From positions 38,038,354-38,102,353 of the forward strand of contig OW121849.1 in the NCBI GenBank assembly GCA_933228895.1: a stretch of 64,000 nt of DNA, given 5' to 3'. This document shows, piece after piece, positions 34,186 to 45,559 of this stretch. How positions within the stretch are numbered: position 1 is the stretch's first letter; each line of letters begins with the position of its first letter. Source of the stretch: Platycnemis pennipes (lineage: Eukaryota; Arthropoda; Insecta; Odonata; Platycnemididae). The notes under the pieces were generated by a model. It was not told where the DNA came from. It made no database searches and saw only the letters and a program-made list of their open reading frames with translations. A program made the position numbers and the translations under genes.

Positions 34186-34254
34186 TTTGTTCGCAACCAG
34201 GTAGAAATTTCTTTGAAACCACTTGGATGCAGTGTGGAGACAATTTCAAGTTCA

Positions 34255-34335
34255 ATATTCTGTCCGTCGGATGGGACTTAAAATTATGGTCTTAAGACAC
34301 CTTCGTTAAGAACTGGCTAATGTCTACGCTATTTC
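34255..34335 (+). mobile_element. SINE-like 3' body
   Basis: tgtccgtcggatgggactta (34261-34280) followed by gtcttaagacaccttcgtta and agaactggctaatgtct resembles the conserved 3' domain of SINEs seen in several arthropods, where a cgtcggatgggac block precedes gtyaagagcaggctaatg. The last 11 bases recur at 3340-3350. The tRNA-like head is not recognisable, so this is a truncated copy. Confidence 0.5.
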
Positions 34336-34339
34336 ACCT

Positions 34340-35400
34340 GACCCTCCCTCCTCTCCCTCACGTTAATATCATTACAATTTTTCCCTGAAGTCTTAGGGGA
34401 CTGTGTGTTAGAGACTTAAAAACGGTCTGAGAACTGTTGATGGTGTGGAGAAGTAAATGTGATGAGAGAATATGATGAGGAAAATAACGAAAAGAGAACA
34501 AAATTGAAGAGTGACGTTAAAAAGGACTCGTATGGAAACGTGTCCTAATCCGGAGAACGCTACTAATCTGTTCGATCTAGTTTATTTTCCCTCTCTTACC
34601 CATCATATATGAAGTTTGGCTATTGTTTGTTATCGTTTTTGCTTCCCTCGCCCTAGCTACGCCCATTCATCCATTTCCCTGCCCCACCCATAAGCCGACA
34701 TTATTGCTTTCAGCCACACCTGGCAGCGTCATTTCCCCTTGTCGTGCGGTCCCAACCCCTCACTTCCTCTTAACGCTGCCTGCCCATTCATGGCATCCAA
34801 CCTCCCCACTAAGTGGACGTAAAGAGAAGTTCAGATTTGCTTCACGCTGTGGCTTTGGGCGAAATATTTCATAGATCCGCTTTTGTAAACCCAAGCATGT
34901 TCATTCATACTTCCATTCATTCATTCATACTACGCATTTTCAGCTCGATATGTGTGCCTTACACGAAGTGATTTACTCGGTGGTCAATCTCCGTCATGTT
35001 TTCTGAAGCGGCTGTATATTTTTTAGACAATTCTCTTAATTTTCCCATCGATTGCATAAAACGATCTCGTGGTGGAATTTACAGGTATATACCTAAAATG
35101 CTTGACTATGCAGAGTTGTTGCGAGGTCAAGTACTTCGATCTTGTAGTTGGTATCCTCTCCTCAAATTTCATTAAGGATTCTGCCATCTTTCCACTGTTA
35201 TTTATCATATTGATTGTTGCCATTAGATTGCGTCAATTACTTTGGATTTAGTGATAGAATAGTCATGCATTGATCAGTAGTATTTAAACTACAGTATTCT
35301 CAAAATTAATATTAATAAACGAGTTACCAATCAGGTTAAATGAGATAAATCTTAAGTCTCATCTTATCGGGCTGTTTTAACAATGAAAAATATTTACCTC
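34340..35400. other. No supported gene; CT-rich patch
   Basis: 34620-34800 is C/T-rich with an 83-codon frame of no recognisable type; 34898-34935 has short ttcat repeats. The remainder is AT-rich. Confidence 0.45.
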
Positions 35401-35404
35401 TACT

Positions 35405-35477
35405 GAAATTCGAATCCGGACCTTTGGAATGGGAGCCCAGTACTCTAATAATTGCACCTAATCGCACCCAGGCCACA
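35405..35477 (-). mobile_element. tRNA-like SINE head, minus strand
   Basis: On the minus strand tggcctgggtgcgattaggt (complement of 35456-35475) acts as A box and ggattcgaatttc (complement of 35405-35417) as B box. Spacing is tRNA-like. No acceptor pairing or tail is defined. Confidence 0.5.
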
Positions 35478-35499
35478 ATTTTTTTTATCTCGGTCTTTT

Positions 35500-35690
35500 T
35501 CTCTTTTTAATTCTTAATCCTAACTCCTCTCTCATTCCCTGCCTCTTTTATTCCCTCTGTACTTCGTTTCATCATTCATTTATTCACACACCCACCATTT
35601 CACCCTATTCTCTTTTTTTCGCTCGTTCATTCTCTTTCTATCTTTTACTCCCCCTTACTTTTTCTCGTCCGTTTTCTTTCCTTCCGTATA
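35500..35690 (+). repeat. CT-rich tract
   Basis: Plus strand mainly C and T with short ctctt and ttccc runs; smaller precursor of the large CT domain further on. Confidence 0.7.
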
Positions 35691-36284
35691 AATGTTTAGT
35701 TATCATATGGTTTGGGAACAAAAATATATAAAAGTATCTTGCAAATGGACGGAAGATAATTTTGTTAGTACCGAAGTGTAAGTTAACTTTTTCCCGGTGA
35801 ATTGAGTACGATTGGAGTCACTAACCCGGATGGAAACCCGATAGACCTTCACCAATTTACTAGCACTCTTTAAAGTATCATATTTTCATTTTATACTCTA
35901 TAAAATTAAAAAAAAATAGTTTGTACTGAGATTATGGTTGATAGTGGAATTAGATTTATGATAAAGTGCTGTAAATATTTTGGCTCGTTAATGTTTTAAT
36001 GCCGTGATTTAAAGTATTTGCTCAGGATGTAGGCGAGCTAGTCCAATGGCAGGAATTAATTTAGAGGTGCGCCGAGGTACGGTGGCTCTGCTGTTTGCGG
36101 AAGTTATCGAGGGGGAGATTGCAGGGATTAAAAAGGTTGCCCTCCTTACAATGGGTCCGCAAGTCCCTTAATCCTATGACCCTGGTGCATACATAGTCGC
36201 AGACACAAATTAATGGGCAGTGCTACACCGCTAGCTAAGACTGCGGTGGCTAAGTATATTGCTACATTCCCACTATCCTCTCCT

Positions 36285-37990
36285 GCCTTGAGTGAGTCCC
36301 TCTCTCTCTTTCTCTCTCTCTCATTCTCCTCCTCTCATTCTCTCACCCTGTTCTCCTGTCCCTCCCGTGTTTTTTTTCCTTCCACCTTATCCGGCGTGTC
36401 ACTCCGTCCACTCCGTCCTCCCTTCAGTCCCAATCTTCCACCTCCGGCTCTGTCCGAACAAGGGGCCTTTAATAGCGACGGACTGTGTTGGTCTCTCTTT
36501 TCCTACACCCTGAAGTGGCAAGGCCCTCGGTCGGAGTGGAATGGAAAAGACCTGAAGAAGGGACAGGTTGTCTATCTTTACGCTCACCATATCTCCCACT
36601 CTCTCTCTCTCTCTCTGTCCCTGCTCTGAACTCATTCCCCGTTCCTGTCCCCAGCCACTCGATTCTCATCCCTCCCTCTTAGCGTCCACCCACATCCCCC
36701 CTACAAACCTCCCTCTACCACTTCCGCACACGAATGCAGAGGCTCCCCCTCGCACACCAAATTTTCTCGTCCACTCCGGACATCTCTCTCTCTCTTCTCT
36801 CTCCTCTTCATCTCTTACTATTCCTCCCTCTCTCTTTTCATCTAGCGATTTCTTCTCTTCCTCCATATATCTTCATCCCTATCTTAGTCTCTTTCATTTT
36901 CTCCATTTGTTCTCATTTTATCTTCCTTATTCCTTTTCCCTCCTATTCCGTTCGACTGCCATCGTTCTATTTCTCTTCCTGTCATTCTGATTTACCTCCT
37001 TTGATTTCTTTCTTTTCCTATCAGTTTTATCCTCGTCGTGCAATCCACTTTTTGGTATTCTCCTCGAAATTCTCTCAATATCTTCCAGTTTCTAGAATTG
37101 TCCTCTTCCTTCTTTCATTTTACTCTGTTTTTCTCTAATTACCCTATATTCTCACATCTTCTCCCTACTCCGCCCTCATTCTATTTTCCATTTTCAATTC
37201 CATTTCCTATCTCATTCCCTGCCTTTTTTTTGCGCTCAATCATTCATTCATTCATCCACTTTCTCTCATTTAACCTACCTCGTTTTCTTGCCGTTTTCCC
37301 ATTTTCATTTCTTTCGTCTTTCTCTTTATGCCTCTCATTCTCTCTCATTTTGTCCCTCCTTGTCTTTCCTCAGATCCCTCATTAACCCTTTTTCCCATCT
37401 CTTTTTCTCCCTCATTCTTCATCCCTCTTTCCCAACATCCCGTCCACGCATCCCCGACCGTGTCTTCTCATTCGCTCAAGGGGCCGTGTGGATTTTGGCG
37501 AAATCGGGTGGCGGCCGACGCTTAAATCGCTGTCCACGTGGGGTGAGTTGTGGCTGCCAAGGGGAAGGTTTGCTCATCCTCTCTTCACCCCCTCTTTGCC
37601 GAGCCGACGGTGGGTGCGGCAGGACGAGGAGGGAAGTGGGTGAGCTCTGGGCACGCCGAGTGGGCGGTTGATGCCCATCGCCGTAGACCACGTCAGCCGC
37701 TGTTCTCCAGCTGCCTTCCGGCTGTTGGGAAATCGCGCGTTTTTATCCGCAGTCTTTCTCATTCCATCCCTCAAGGGTCGTTTGAGTGAGAGTTCATGGA
37801 CTCCGACTCCCTTCGCGTCAGACCTGTATTCCTCCCACCTCTCTTCTCTCTCATTTTCTCTCTTCTCCATCTTCCATTATTTCCCCAGCTTCCCCTCTTC
37901 ATCCCCCATTCAAATCCTACTTAACTTTTCTCCCTGCTTTTTCTCATTACTATCCCGCGGGCCCTCTTGCGTTATCTTCTCTCCCTCTTT
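36285..37990 (+). repeat. Large polypyrimidine domain
   Basis: About 1.2 kb (36285-37450) of the plus strand is overwhelmingly C/T, including pure ctctct runs (36300-36322, 36597-36617), and CT-rich DNA resumes at 37790-37990 after a CpG-rich gap (37450-37780). Plus-strand frames of 115-140 codons here are Ser/Leu/Pro/Phe-rich and overlap in several phases, as expected from composition alone. The complementary purine strand could form triplex (H-DNA) structures. I do not accept any of these frames as genes. Confidence 0.85.
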
Positions 37991-40218
37991 TCATGGAATG
38001 GAAGGTGGCCGTAATTGGCAGGGAAACTAATTTTAATGTAGGAATGCATTCAGGCCCGGCTACCTTTCTCGCAGTTATGGTCTGTGGTGGGGGAGGCCTC
38101 GCAGAGGTTTTGTTTGCGTTATTCGTTGGAATAAATCTGGAATGCGTATAGAGGGTGTGGATGCATAAATTTGCAGTGCCGATCAGTATTCTCCCGCCAA
38201 AAAGTTCTTTTATGAAGACCTTACACATTGGTCCTGATTACGAAGTGAAATTTGCAAACAATTACCACATGTCTACATAGCCATCAAAGTACTTATCGTG
38301 CCTCAACACCAATGGAACACTATTTACAGTGAAGCCTGTTATTGTGCGCTGTAATACTGTCTGTGCATTCAATACAATTAATTTCGGATGAAGGCTTCTT
38401 CACGCACTTTTCCGGGTGCAACACCTTAATTTAATGACCTTCTTAAGGCATGTTAGAGAAAATGAGTGATGTAATTTATCCTAATCATTTATCTTAACTA
38501 TACTCAATATCATCTTACTGACATTCGACAAGAACAATTACAGTTACCACGCATTTCCGACTCATGGAACATGAGCGTGAACATTGGCGTTGGCTTTGTG
38601 GTTACCACTCAGTGAAGGAGTGACTGCATTTTTTCCCCAAATCGCGGGGCCATTCGCTCCAGCTAGTAGCATACTGAAGGTCAGCTTTATGTCGCCTAAT
38701 GTAAAATCGTGAAGTAATTGAAATGACGTTGAGGGAGCTACGTTGTTCCCAACGCCATTCGATAAATTATTAAAGGGGGGGTGGTCGTTGCCGAATCTGT
38801 GACGAATATTAATAAATCTTTCTCCAGATAACCAAGTGAATGCTAATTACTAGCCGGCGGATGGTCAGTAGGAGGATTCAACTGGAGTCTCGTAATGAAA
38901 TATGTATGTTGGCAAGCGATAGGTCCATGTGCATTCTTACGTACGTAAAATCAGATTTACAATTTGGCACATATTTTTAAATTTGTATGGTTAATTGATA
39001 GTAACATTACTTGGTTAAGTTAGGAGTAATAAAATGTGAATAAAGTTTTCCCTACTTTTTCATCAAGTGGAATATCTTAAATTAAATGATTTCAAAACTT
39101 GATCTTTGAGGTTCAAAAATACACGTTGATCGGTATCTTTTTGAACATTCCTATGCACAGCCTTGCGGATAACAGGAGTGAACTGGAGGATAGAGATGGT
39201 GTAAAAATAAATCAAGTTGTAGGGGTAAATCTGAGGAGACGAAACGTCGCTCGGGGTTGCGCTTAAAAATGTCCCTACTCTTTTAAGTAGTGATAAGATA
39301 GCACTGTTTGATAAATGGGAAGGAAAGGGAAAATAGCGGTATTTTCGCAGTCATGAAGGGAGGCAAAAGATAAAAAGATCTTAAGAGAAATACAGTGTAG
39401 GGCCATCGTAATGCTGTGGATGAGGGAATGATAAGGGCAGAACTTATACAGCTTGGGTCTACCCCGAGGGCACTGTCATTATTTCTGTAATAGCAGTGAT
39501 ATTGGTGAATGAAATGGTTATAGCTTGGGAGGTCCACCATTTTCTCGTATGCCCATTGTTTCGCGGGCTTGGTGAAATAATGGTAAAGATAGAAGCTCTA
39601 CGTAACAACGTTATCTAGGAAGTACATACTTTTTTTTCTGTGTTTTCTCCCCCTCTCATCGATCCTATTATCGACTTCTTGAGTTTTTTTTTCTCACCAC
39701 GTAAATGTTATTTCACTCCTTCGTTCTCTTCTGCACGTACTATCTTCTGAGAAAGATAGAATCTCTGCGTACTCTGCAGCTATATTTGAGAATTACATTT
39801 CTAACTCTCAGTTTTTTCTTTCATCGCCTAGAGCCGAATACTGTCTACTAGCTAACAGGCGTGCTTTTTACGGTGAATAATCAATTTATATTCATGTACT
39901 ACCGTGTTCGTGACTAGGGGTAGGAAAATGAGATGGAATAATTAAAGGAGGGTAGGGAAATTATGAAAGGTAATATAATACCTAAGAGTACAAGCAAAAC
40001 ATACCTAATGGAAATGCGAATGACTCTAAAATCATCTTGTTTCAGATCTCGCATCGATCAGGTTACTATTTCGATGCAATCAATTCTTGATGGAGCCAGC
40101 AGAAATTGCATGGCACTTTTGCATGTACGGTAAAGGCAAAGAGAGTTAAATGAGATCCATTTTCATGAAATAAATTTACATTAAATGAATTATTTAGTGG
40201 TTGAATTTTTTACTTTTA
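37991..40218. other. No supported gene
   Basis: AT-rich DNA. The strand preference of the purine/pyrimidine tracts changes across this interval (CT-rich on plus to the left, GA-rich on plus to the right). Confidence 0.5.
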
Positions 40219-40953
40219 TCATATAGCTTGAATATAGGAGTTATGTATCGCTCTCACGGAATTATCTGAAATGCAATGACTTAAAACAAAAAACCCACTG
40301 ATTAAACTATGAGTATGCACATAATTGATATGCAATTCGTGGATTTCTCCGTCAAACTTGACGGATGGTGCAATGGGTGCATCCAAAATCACACGTGCAA
40401 CGCCACGCCGCAGATACTCATCGGAGTCGGTGAAATTCCGGGCTCGCATCCAGCGTTCCGTGAAACTTTCACGAATCATCGCCACTTTGTTGGAAGTCGA
40501 TAGACGATCATTCACAGTCCGTGGCACGAGGAATAACTCACTCATTGGCTCGGAGCCGAAGACGCCGCCAAAACGGTGTGTCAGAGGCGTCCCGCAGGGT
40601 CGGAAGTTTCGCCTTGTCGGGAATCCTACGATGCCTTGCTCGACATCAAGAGAGGGAGAGAGGTAGGTAAGACAGGAAGGAGGAGGATTGGCAGGTCGTG
40701 TGGATGGGGAGAGGACGAGGGTTCGGAGCGGGTGATCCAGTGGGCGGAGCGCGGTGTCTTCTGGGGGAGGCGATAGATAACGACGGACAAGAGGGCGGGG
40801 GAGGAGGAGGAGGATGTGCTTCAGCCCCCACCCGAGTGTGGGTGGTGTGGATAAGAGGAGTCCCGTCCTCGTCTGCACCGGCGGTCTAAGGATGGGCGGA
40901 GGGAGGTTGGGGCCTTCCCGGGCACATTTCCCATTCATTCCGTCATGATTCAT
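40219..40953 (-). CDS. Long but doubtful open frame
   Basis: A 244-codon minus frame. Its first half (residues 1-120) reads through a purine-rich plus-strand tract and is Pro/Leu/Ser-rich, probably artefact. The second half (about 40219-40600) has mixed composition, with DRLSTSNKVAMIRESFTERW and DEYLRRGVARVILDAP, but no domain I recognise. The plus strand is also open there for 113 codons. If anything is real it would be a single exon in the 40.2-40.6 kb part. Confidence 0.12.
   Translation of the reverse strand: MNHDGMNGKCAREGPNLPPPILRPPVQTRTGLLLSTPPTLGWGLKHILLLLPRPLVRRYLSPPPEDTALRPLDHPLRTLVLSPSTRPANPPPSCLTYLSPSLDVEQGIVGFPTRRNFRPCGTPLTHRFGGVFGSEPMSELFLVPRTVNDRLSTSNKVAMIRESFTERWMRARNFTDSDEYLRRGVARVILDAPIAPSVKFDGEIHELHINYVHTHSLISGFFVLSHCISDNSVRAIHNSYIQAI
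40635..40850 (+). repeat. Purine-rich tract
   Basis: Plus strand dominated by A and G (gagaggtaggtaagacagga and similar, then ggaggaggaggagga near 40800). First of the purine-rich blocks on the right-hand side of the window. Confidence 0.75.
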
Positions 40954-41126
40954 TCCGTCTGTTGGCGAATCTTGCTCCCGTGTGTTCCTCGAGGTGTTTC
41001 CAAGGGACTCAAAAATTGGAAGGAAGACTTCTGTCGCCGTTTCTCCCGCGACGAGGGTTCGGAATTAATTCCTTATATCTCGTCCCTCCGGGGTTGAATT
41101 CCAAGTAGTGCCTTCGTCTGCCACTC

Positions 41127-41330
41127 TTAATGATCTCGATGGCGGTGCATAATGATTTGCTGGTGGAGCCCGCCGTTAAAGAGTAAACGCTGTTCTTCAT
41201 CTTTTTGGTGCAGAGTGTCTTCTCTCTCACTCTCTCTCCGTTGCTCGGTCTCGTCCAACTTAATCTGGCGCCAAGCCAGATCGTTTCGCTCATGGAGTTC
41301 TTTCACCTGTTGTCTGAACATTTCTCTCAT
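41127..41330 (-). CDS. Possible coiled-coil exon
   Basis: From an ATG at 41330 the minus frame gives a charged, heptad-like helix: REMFRQQVKELHERNDLAW, then DETEQRRESEREDTLHQKDE, ending after LLFNGGL with a stop at 41127. The upstream minus sequence ttactttctttccaag resembles a polypyrimidine tract and splice acceptor, which would make this an internal or last exon starting AAAKLGT. Coiled coils of this sort occur at the C-terminus of Myb/SANT-like transposon proteins and many host proteins. The purine-rich strand favours E, K and R by chance, so the case is modest. Confidence 0.25.
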   Translation of the reverse strand: MREMFRQQVKELHERNDLAWRQIKLDETEQRRESEREDTLHQKDEEQRLLFNGGLHQQIIMHRHRDH

Positions 41331-41339
41331 GGTTCCTAA

Positions 41340-42690
41340 TTTTGCTGCCGCCGCTTGGAAAGAAAGTAACTATGTGTTGCCGCTGCCATGGATAATTACT
41401 TTTGAATGAATGCGCTGAGCTGGTGTTTGTTTAAAAAATTAACTCTTCAAAAAAGATAACACCAAGATATTCTGACTTTAAAGTGAGCGACCCTCCTTGA
41501 AATATACTTTTTTCAGTGTGTTCTTTGAGCAATTAATTAATTTTCAATATTACTTGATCTCAGTCAGTTCTATACAATTTGCAGTTATTGCTTATTGCGG
41601 CATCACGTTTATTTTAAAATACTCTGCCTTGCAATGAAAGACCTGAGTAATATTGTACAGGTACTAGCTAAGTTTAGTGAATGAAAGCATGTTATGATAA
41701 CAATTTTTTCTCATTACCTCAGATTATAAATGATAATGCATATTTTCTGTCACATACAAGTGCACATTTCTGAGCATATATATTTCTCGAATAAACTGGA
41801 GCAGTGAAATAATGGTGCTATATCGAGGGTTATTGATTTCTCCTGCGTGCTAGTTCTTCACTTTCCTTATAAACCTTTAAGGCGATAATATTAGATGTGT
41901 ATTGGGGGGAGGTGATGAGATCTTAAACGGTAAGCAGGCCGCTTTTATCGTGTGTTTGCGCTTGAGTGGAAATATTTGTACGCCTTTCATTAGAACGCGT
42001 CGTACAAATCGAGCACTTCCTTTTTTTCTTGGCTGCGCTGTTCGTCGGAACAAACAGAGGCGGGCGTGTATCTGTAGGATGCGGTCACCGTTCGAAGCGA
42101 CCGTTATGAGTGGCGCAAACATAGACTTTGGTCGATTAAAGTTTACCGAGGAAGAAAGGTTTTAGGAGCGGGGAACGAAAGCCACACATGATGTAGGAAG
42201 ACTATAAGGCAGGCGGAAATACGCTTGATAGTGTGAAATGTGTCGTAGAGGAGCTCAGGCAAATAATTGCAGGGTAAAACTGAGAAAATTGATGGTTCAA
42301 GGTTGGATAATAATATTTTTAATATTATTGCTTAGGTTTTCTTAGTAGAAGGCAATATTTCGAACGACTTAGTGATCAATCCAAAGTGAGAGTTTTGCCT
42401 TAATACTCATTAATTTCATTTTTGCCAAGTTGCCCGGATTAAGCCCAGGATCAATCGCTTGCAAAAATGTCTACATATTATGGAAGCGATCGAGGGAGGT
42501 TATTGGCCTATGTTTTTTCTGTGGTTTTCATCACTCACTCTGTTATTCTTTCAATTAAGCTTCGATCGTAAATGGAGTATTGTATTTCGTCAAGCGAAAG
42601 CCCTTAATCTTTGGAAAATATATGACTTCGGTGAGTGTCACCCTCCGGTCGTTAACCCGCGTATGCACATACACTGCCAGTGCACGAGAT
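41340..42690. other. No supported gene
   Basis: AT-rich DNA with short overlapping frames. A small aataatatt/aatatt hairpin lies near 42308-42330. Confidence 0.5.
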
Positions 42691-42829
42691 TACGAGTCAT
42701 AATCGCATACGAGGTGTAAAAATCGCCTGAAGCACGTAAAATTCAGCATGGAGGGGCAGCTCGGATCTAACCGCGAACGCGCACTCGAAAAAATCAAGGA
42801 GCACCGCAGGTAAGAAAAAAAGGTGAAAT

Positions 42830-43590
42830 ATTTGGAGAGGCTCAAGCAAACAATCTGCGCGTAGACCGGCAGGAGCAGGGCGAGGAGCGTTCCGTGTGGA
42901 GTTGACTCCGTAAAAGGAGGAAGGAAGTGACTCGAGAAAATGTTCCAGAGAGAGAGGAAGACGTAGAGGGAATCCCTTAAGAATACAGGGCGATTTGTGT
43001 GGTCTAGCGGGAGGATTGTTGAGGGGAGGATAGGGGGGGGGTGGGAGTGGGGGGAAGGGACAGCCCCCGAGGGGCGGAAGAGGGAAAGGAGGTGGCCGGG
43101 AGAGTGGTCGTGTGGGGCGGGCACCGCTTGCTTTTGCCCCCGGCGATGAAACTCCGGGATTCCGCGGGTTGATGTCTCTTTCCCGGCCAACAAGCCGAAC
43201 GGCCTTCGGTTTGCGAAGGAAGCGAAGTGTTGGAGGTGGAGGGCGAAGAGAAAGGAAGAGGAGGAGAATGAGGTGAGGTTTTTCGGGGAGAAGATATCTC
43301 GAGGCGGATGGTGAGCCGGCTCGAAGGGCGAGTCGAATTAAGGAGAGGAGAGAGAAGAGAGGAGGAGGAGGGCGCGTGCGAAGGAGAGAGAAAACGGAGG
43401 GAGTGAAAGGACAGGAAGAGGGGAGGCCCGAGTCGGGAGGGGTGGAATTAATTGGTAAGGACGAGCGAAGGCAAGAGTGGAGGAGGATGAAGAGGCGGAG
43501 AACGTGCTCGGGAGAGTGGGAACAGTCGGTGAAGGGGAGGAGCGAGACAAAAGAGGGGGAGGTGGCGTGAGGGCACGGAGAAGCGAACGA
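42830..43590 (+). repeat. Polypurine domain
   Basis: About 760 bp of strongly A/G-biased plus strand, including a G-rich core (aggggggggg near 43027 followed by gtgggagtggggggaaggg). The minus frames across it (312 codons at 42697-43635 and 167 codons) are Pro/Ser/Leu-rich and overlap in different phases, the signature of composition rather than a gene. G-quadruplex and triplex potential is high. Confidence 0.85.
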
Positions 43591-43639
43591 AAAGGTTGAG
43601 CGAATGGATGGAGCCGAAGGAAATGAAGAGGACACCGAT

Positions 43640-44760
43640 GGCTATCTATGACGCGTCCGTCGCCGTTAAGGGGTCCGGAGTGAGTAGGGTGTGGGTGCAT
43701 CGCGCTAGGTGGGAGTTTTACCGCGGAAGGAGCAAGCGATCATTATTTTTTTGCTGTTGTGGACAATCAAGCATTCTAAATCAGGAATATAAAACTTCTT
43801 AGTGCCTTACCTCTTGTTTATGAACACTGGTCTGCCAATGCTGGGTCGAATTCCGACGATGAGGTTAAAAACTCCTTGAAAAACCCCCTCGTGGATAAAT
43901 TGAGTGGTTAATTAGATTCTTGATGCTGGGTATCTTTTCTCAGTGGAATAAGCTTAGCATAATTTGGCTTTCCCGCGAAAGATTTCAGATATCAAGCGAA
44001 ATGCCGTTGATATATGAGTTATTTTACGTATTCGTGTTTTGTCGTAACACTTTAAGCCTTCGTGTGTTTTATTAACGTTGTTCCCTATTAAGGTATAAAT
44101 AAACTTAAAGTATCTCGCTTGATATTGTTCTTAGAATCGCATGCTTCCTATTTCTCTTCATGCTTTGGAAAGTAAATTGCATTCATCCTTTTTACCTTTG
44201 CTCAGCGATTGCACACGTTAAAATTACATTGCATCATTGGTCTTTGCTGTAAAATACGTTAAATGAAATTTATATGTATATCGACGATGATTTTTTGCAA
44301 CAACTGTCCTTAATGCCATTTGCCTACTCACATGGCCAACTATGATGACCAGTTTCTATTTCTTGATGACTTCACCCCCTCCCCTCTGTTGGAGTGCCAT
44401 TATCTCTCATGTATGCAGTACTTTCATTTGCATCCCCTCGCTTAGTTCAATCCCGCTTACCTGTCATCCCTTTCACGATTGTATTAAAACCCCCACTTAT
44501 ATTTTTTCTAAGGCATTCTACATTTTTCCTCCGTCATGACAGTGTGAGTTCCTCACTCTCCTTTCTTCGCTTGCTTCGTTATTACCATCCTACTCCAAAA
44601 CTTCGTCTCCAAAGCCCGTTAACCTATTGTTGTCTTCTTACCGTAGGAAGAAGATTTTGAATCTTTTCATCAGTATCACCTGTCTCACCTTTTCCTTACC
44701 CATTTACTCTACCCATGACCCTTGATTTCTGGTTGTAAATTCTTTTTTAATGGCTTTTTC
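43640..44760. other. No supported gene
   Basis: AT-rich with CT-rich patches at 44340-44700; frames of up to 88 codons are unremarkable. gggtcgaattccgac near 43845 resembles a B box, but no A box accompanies it. Confidence 0.45.
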
Positions 44761-44762
44761 CT

Positions 44763-44809
44763 AATGAAAGTTCTACTGATTAATAATATTATTCAGCAGG
44801 ACTTTCATT
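44763..44809. repeat. 47-bp near-palindrome
   Basis: aatgaaagttctactga on the left pairs with tcagcaggactttcatt on the right (two mismatches) around an AT core, with one 3-base bulge. An extra atgaaagtc follows at 44812. It may be the tip-to-tip remnant of a small inverted-repeat element. Confidence 0.75.
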
Positions 44810-44819
44810 TGGATGAAAG

Positions 44820-45300
44820 TCTTTATGAGAGATTTCATTGATATCCATTACCCTTTCTTCTTTCCCCTACACCATGAAGTAGTCACGAGAAGTTAAGAGC
44901 AACGAATATTCTATATATTTTAACTGTACAAAGTCGTTGCGTTTTAGTGATCTTAAATGAAATATTGATTTCAGTTCAGTTCATTGATTTTCCCTCCAGC
45001 ATTCTAAGTATAAAATGGCACCAAAATCGTGAAAAATGAGGAGTCTTAGTCTCAAATTCTCCTTCGTAAAATTTCCCTGTGGAAGGCGTGTGTGAACGGA
45101 ACGGAGCTGACTATCTGTTGTCCTTTAATCTTCCTTATTCCTCGCGTTTAGTTACATCCTGGTATTTCTTCTTTCCTAAATGTCTCATATGGGCAATGTT
45201 TTTGATGCTTGCTCTTCCTTGTTCTCTTCTATTTTTCCATCAATAATAATCTGTACAAATCCATTGTACCTCTGGATGCCCGATCCATCTGGTTCTTCCC
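44820..45300. other. No supported gene
   Basis: AT- and CT-rich DNA; part of it may be further decayed LINE sequence belonging to the fragment that follows, but it cannot be aligned by eye. Confidence 0.4.
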
Positions 45301-45309
45301 TGCTCGTAC

Positions 45310-45533
45310 CTATTGTGCCCCACGGAGACCTTTCTTCCTCAACTCTACTCTCTCATTTTCCCTCCTATTAGCCCAATTATTCTTCGGATGTCTCACCAAC
45401 GTTTATGCCTTGAAGGTTTTGGTTCGTAGAAGATGAGCTTCTCCTACTGCCCATGTTCCTGACCCATAGAGTTCCATGCTCCATACGAAAGTTCCCTCGT
45501 AGTACTTTCTTGTTTTTTTGTATCTATCGGCAT
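45310..45533 (-). pseudogene. LINE reverse-transcriptase remnant, minus strand
   Basis: Reading the minus strand from about 45533 gives DRYKKTRKYYEG then TFVWSMELYGSGTWAVGEAH, LLRTKTFKA, a stop, and NNWANRRENERVELRKKGL. The FVWSxxLYGSxTW block followed by a LxTKxFKA (usually RLEAFEMW) block is the region downstream of the RT palm in non-LTR retrotransposons, the same region as in the plus-strand fragment at 6.8-7.5 kb. The copy is short, has an internal stop and lacks catalytic motifs. It differs enough from the first fragment to represent another family or a much older insertion. Confidence 0.6.
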
Positions 45534-45559
45534 CCTACTTGAACACTCGCGTACATTGT

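Noticed and set aside
36213..37871. Several plus-strand frames of 115-140 codons
   Set aside because: They overlap in different phases of a CT-rich tract and encode Ser/Leu/Pro/Phe-rich strings with no domain.
42697..43635. 312-codon minus-strand open frame
   Set aside because: It lies wholly in a polypurine block, is mostly Pro/Ser/Leu/Arg, and is open together with other minus phases; absence of stop codons follows from composition.
43843..43858. B-box-like gggtcgaattccgac
   Set aside because: No A box and no tRNA-like context.
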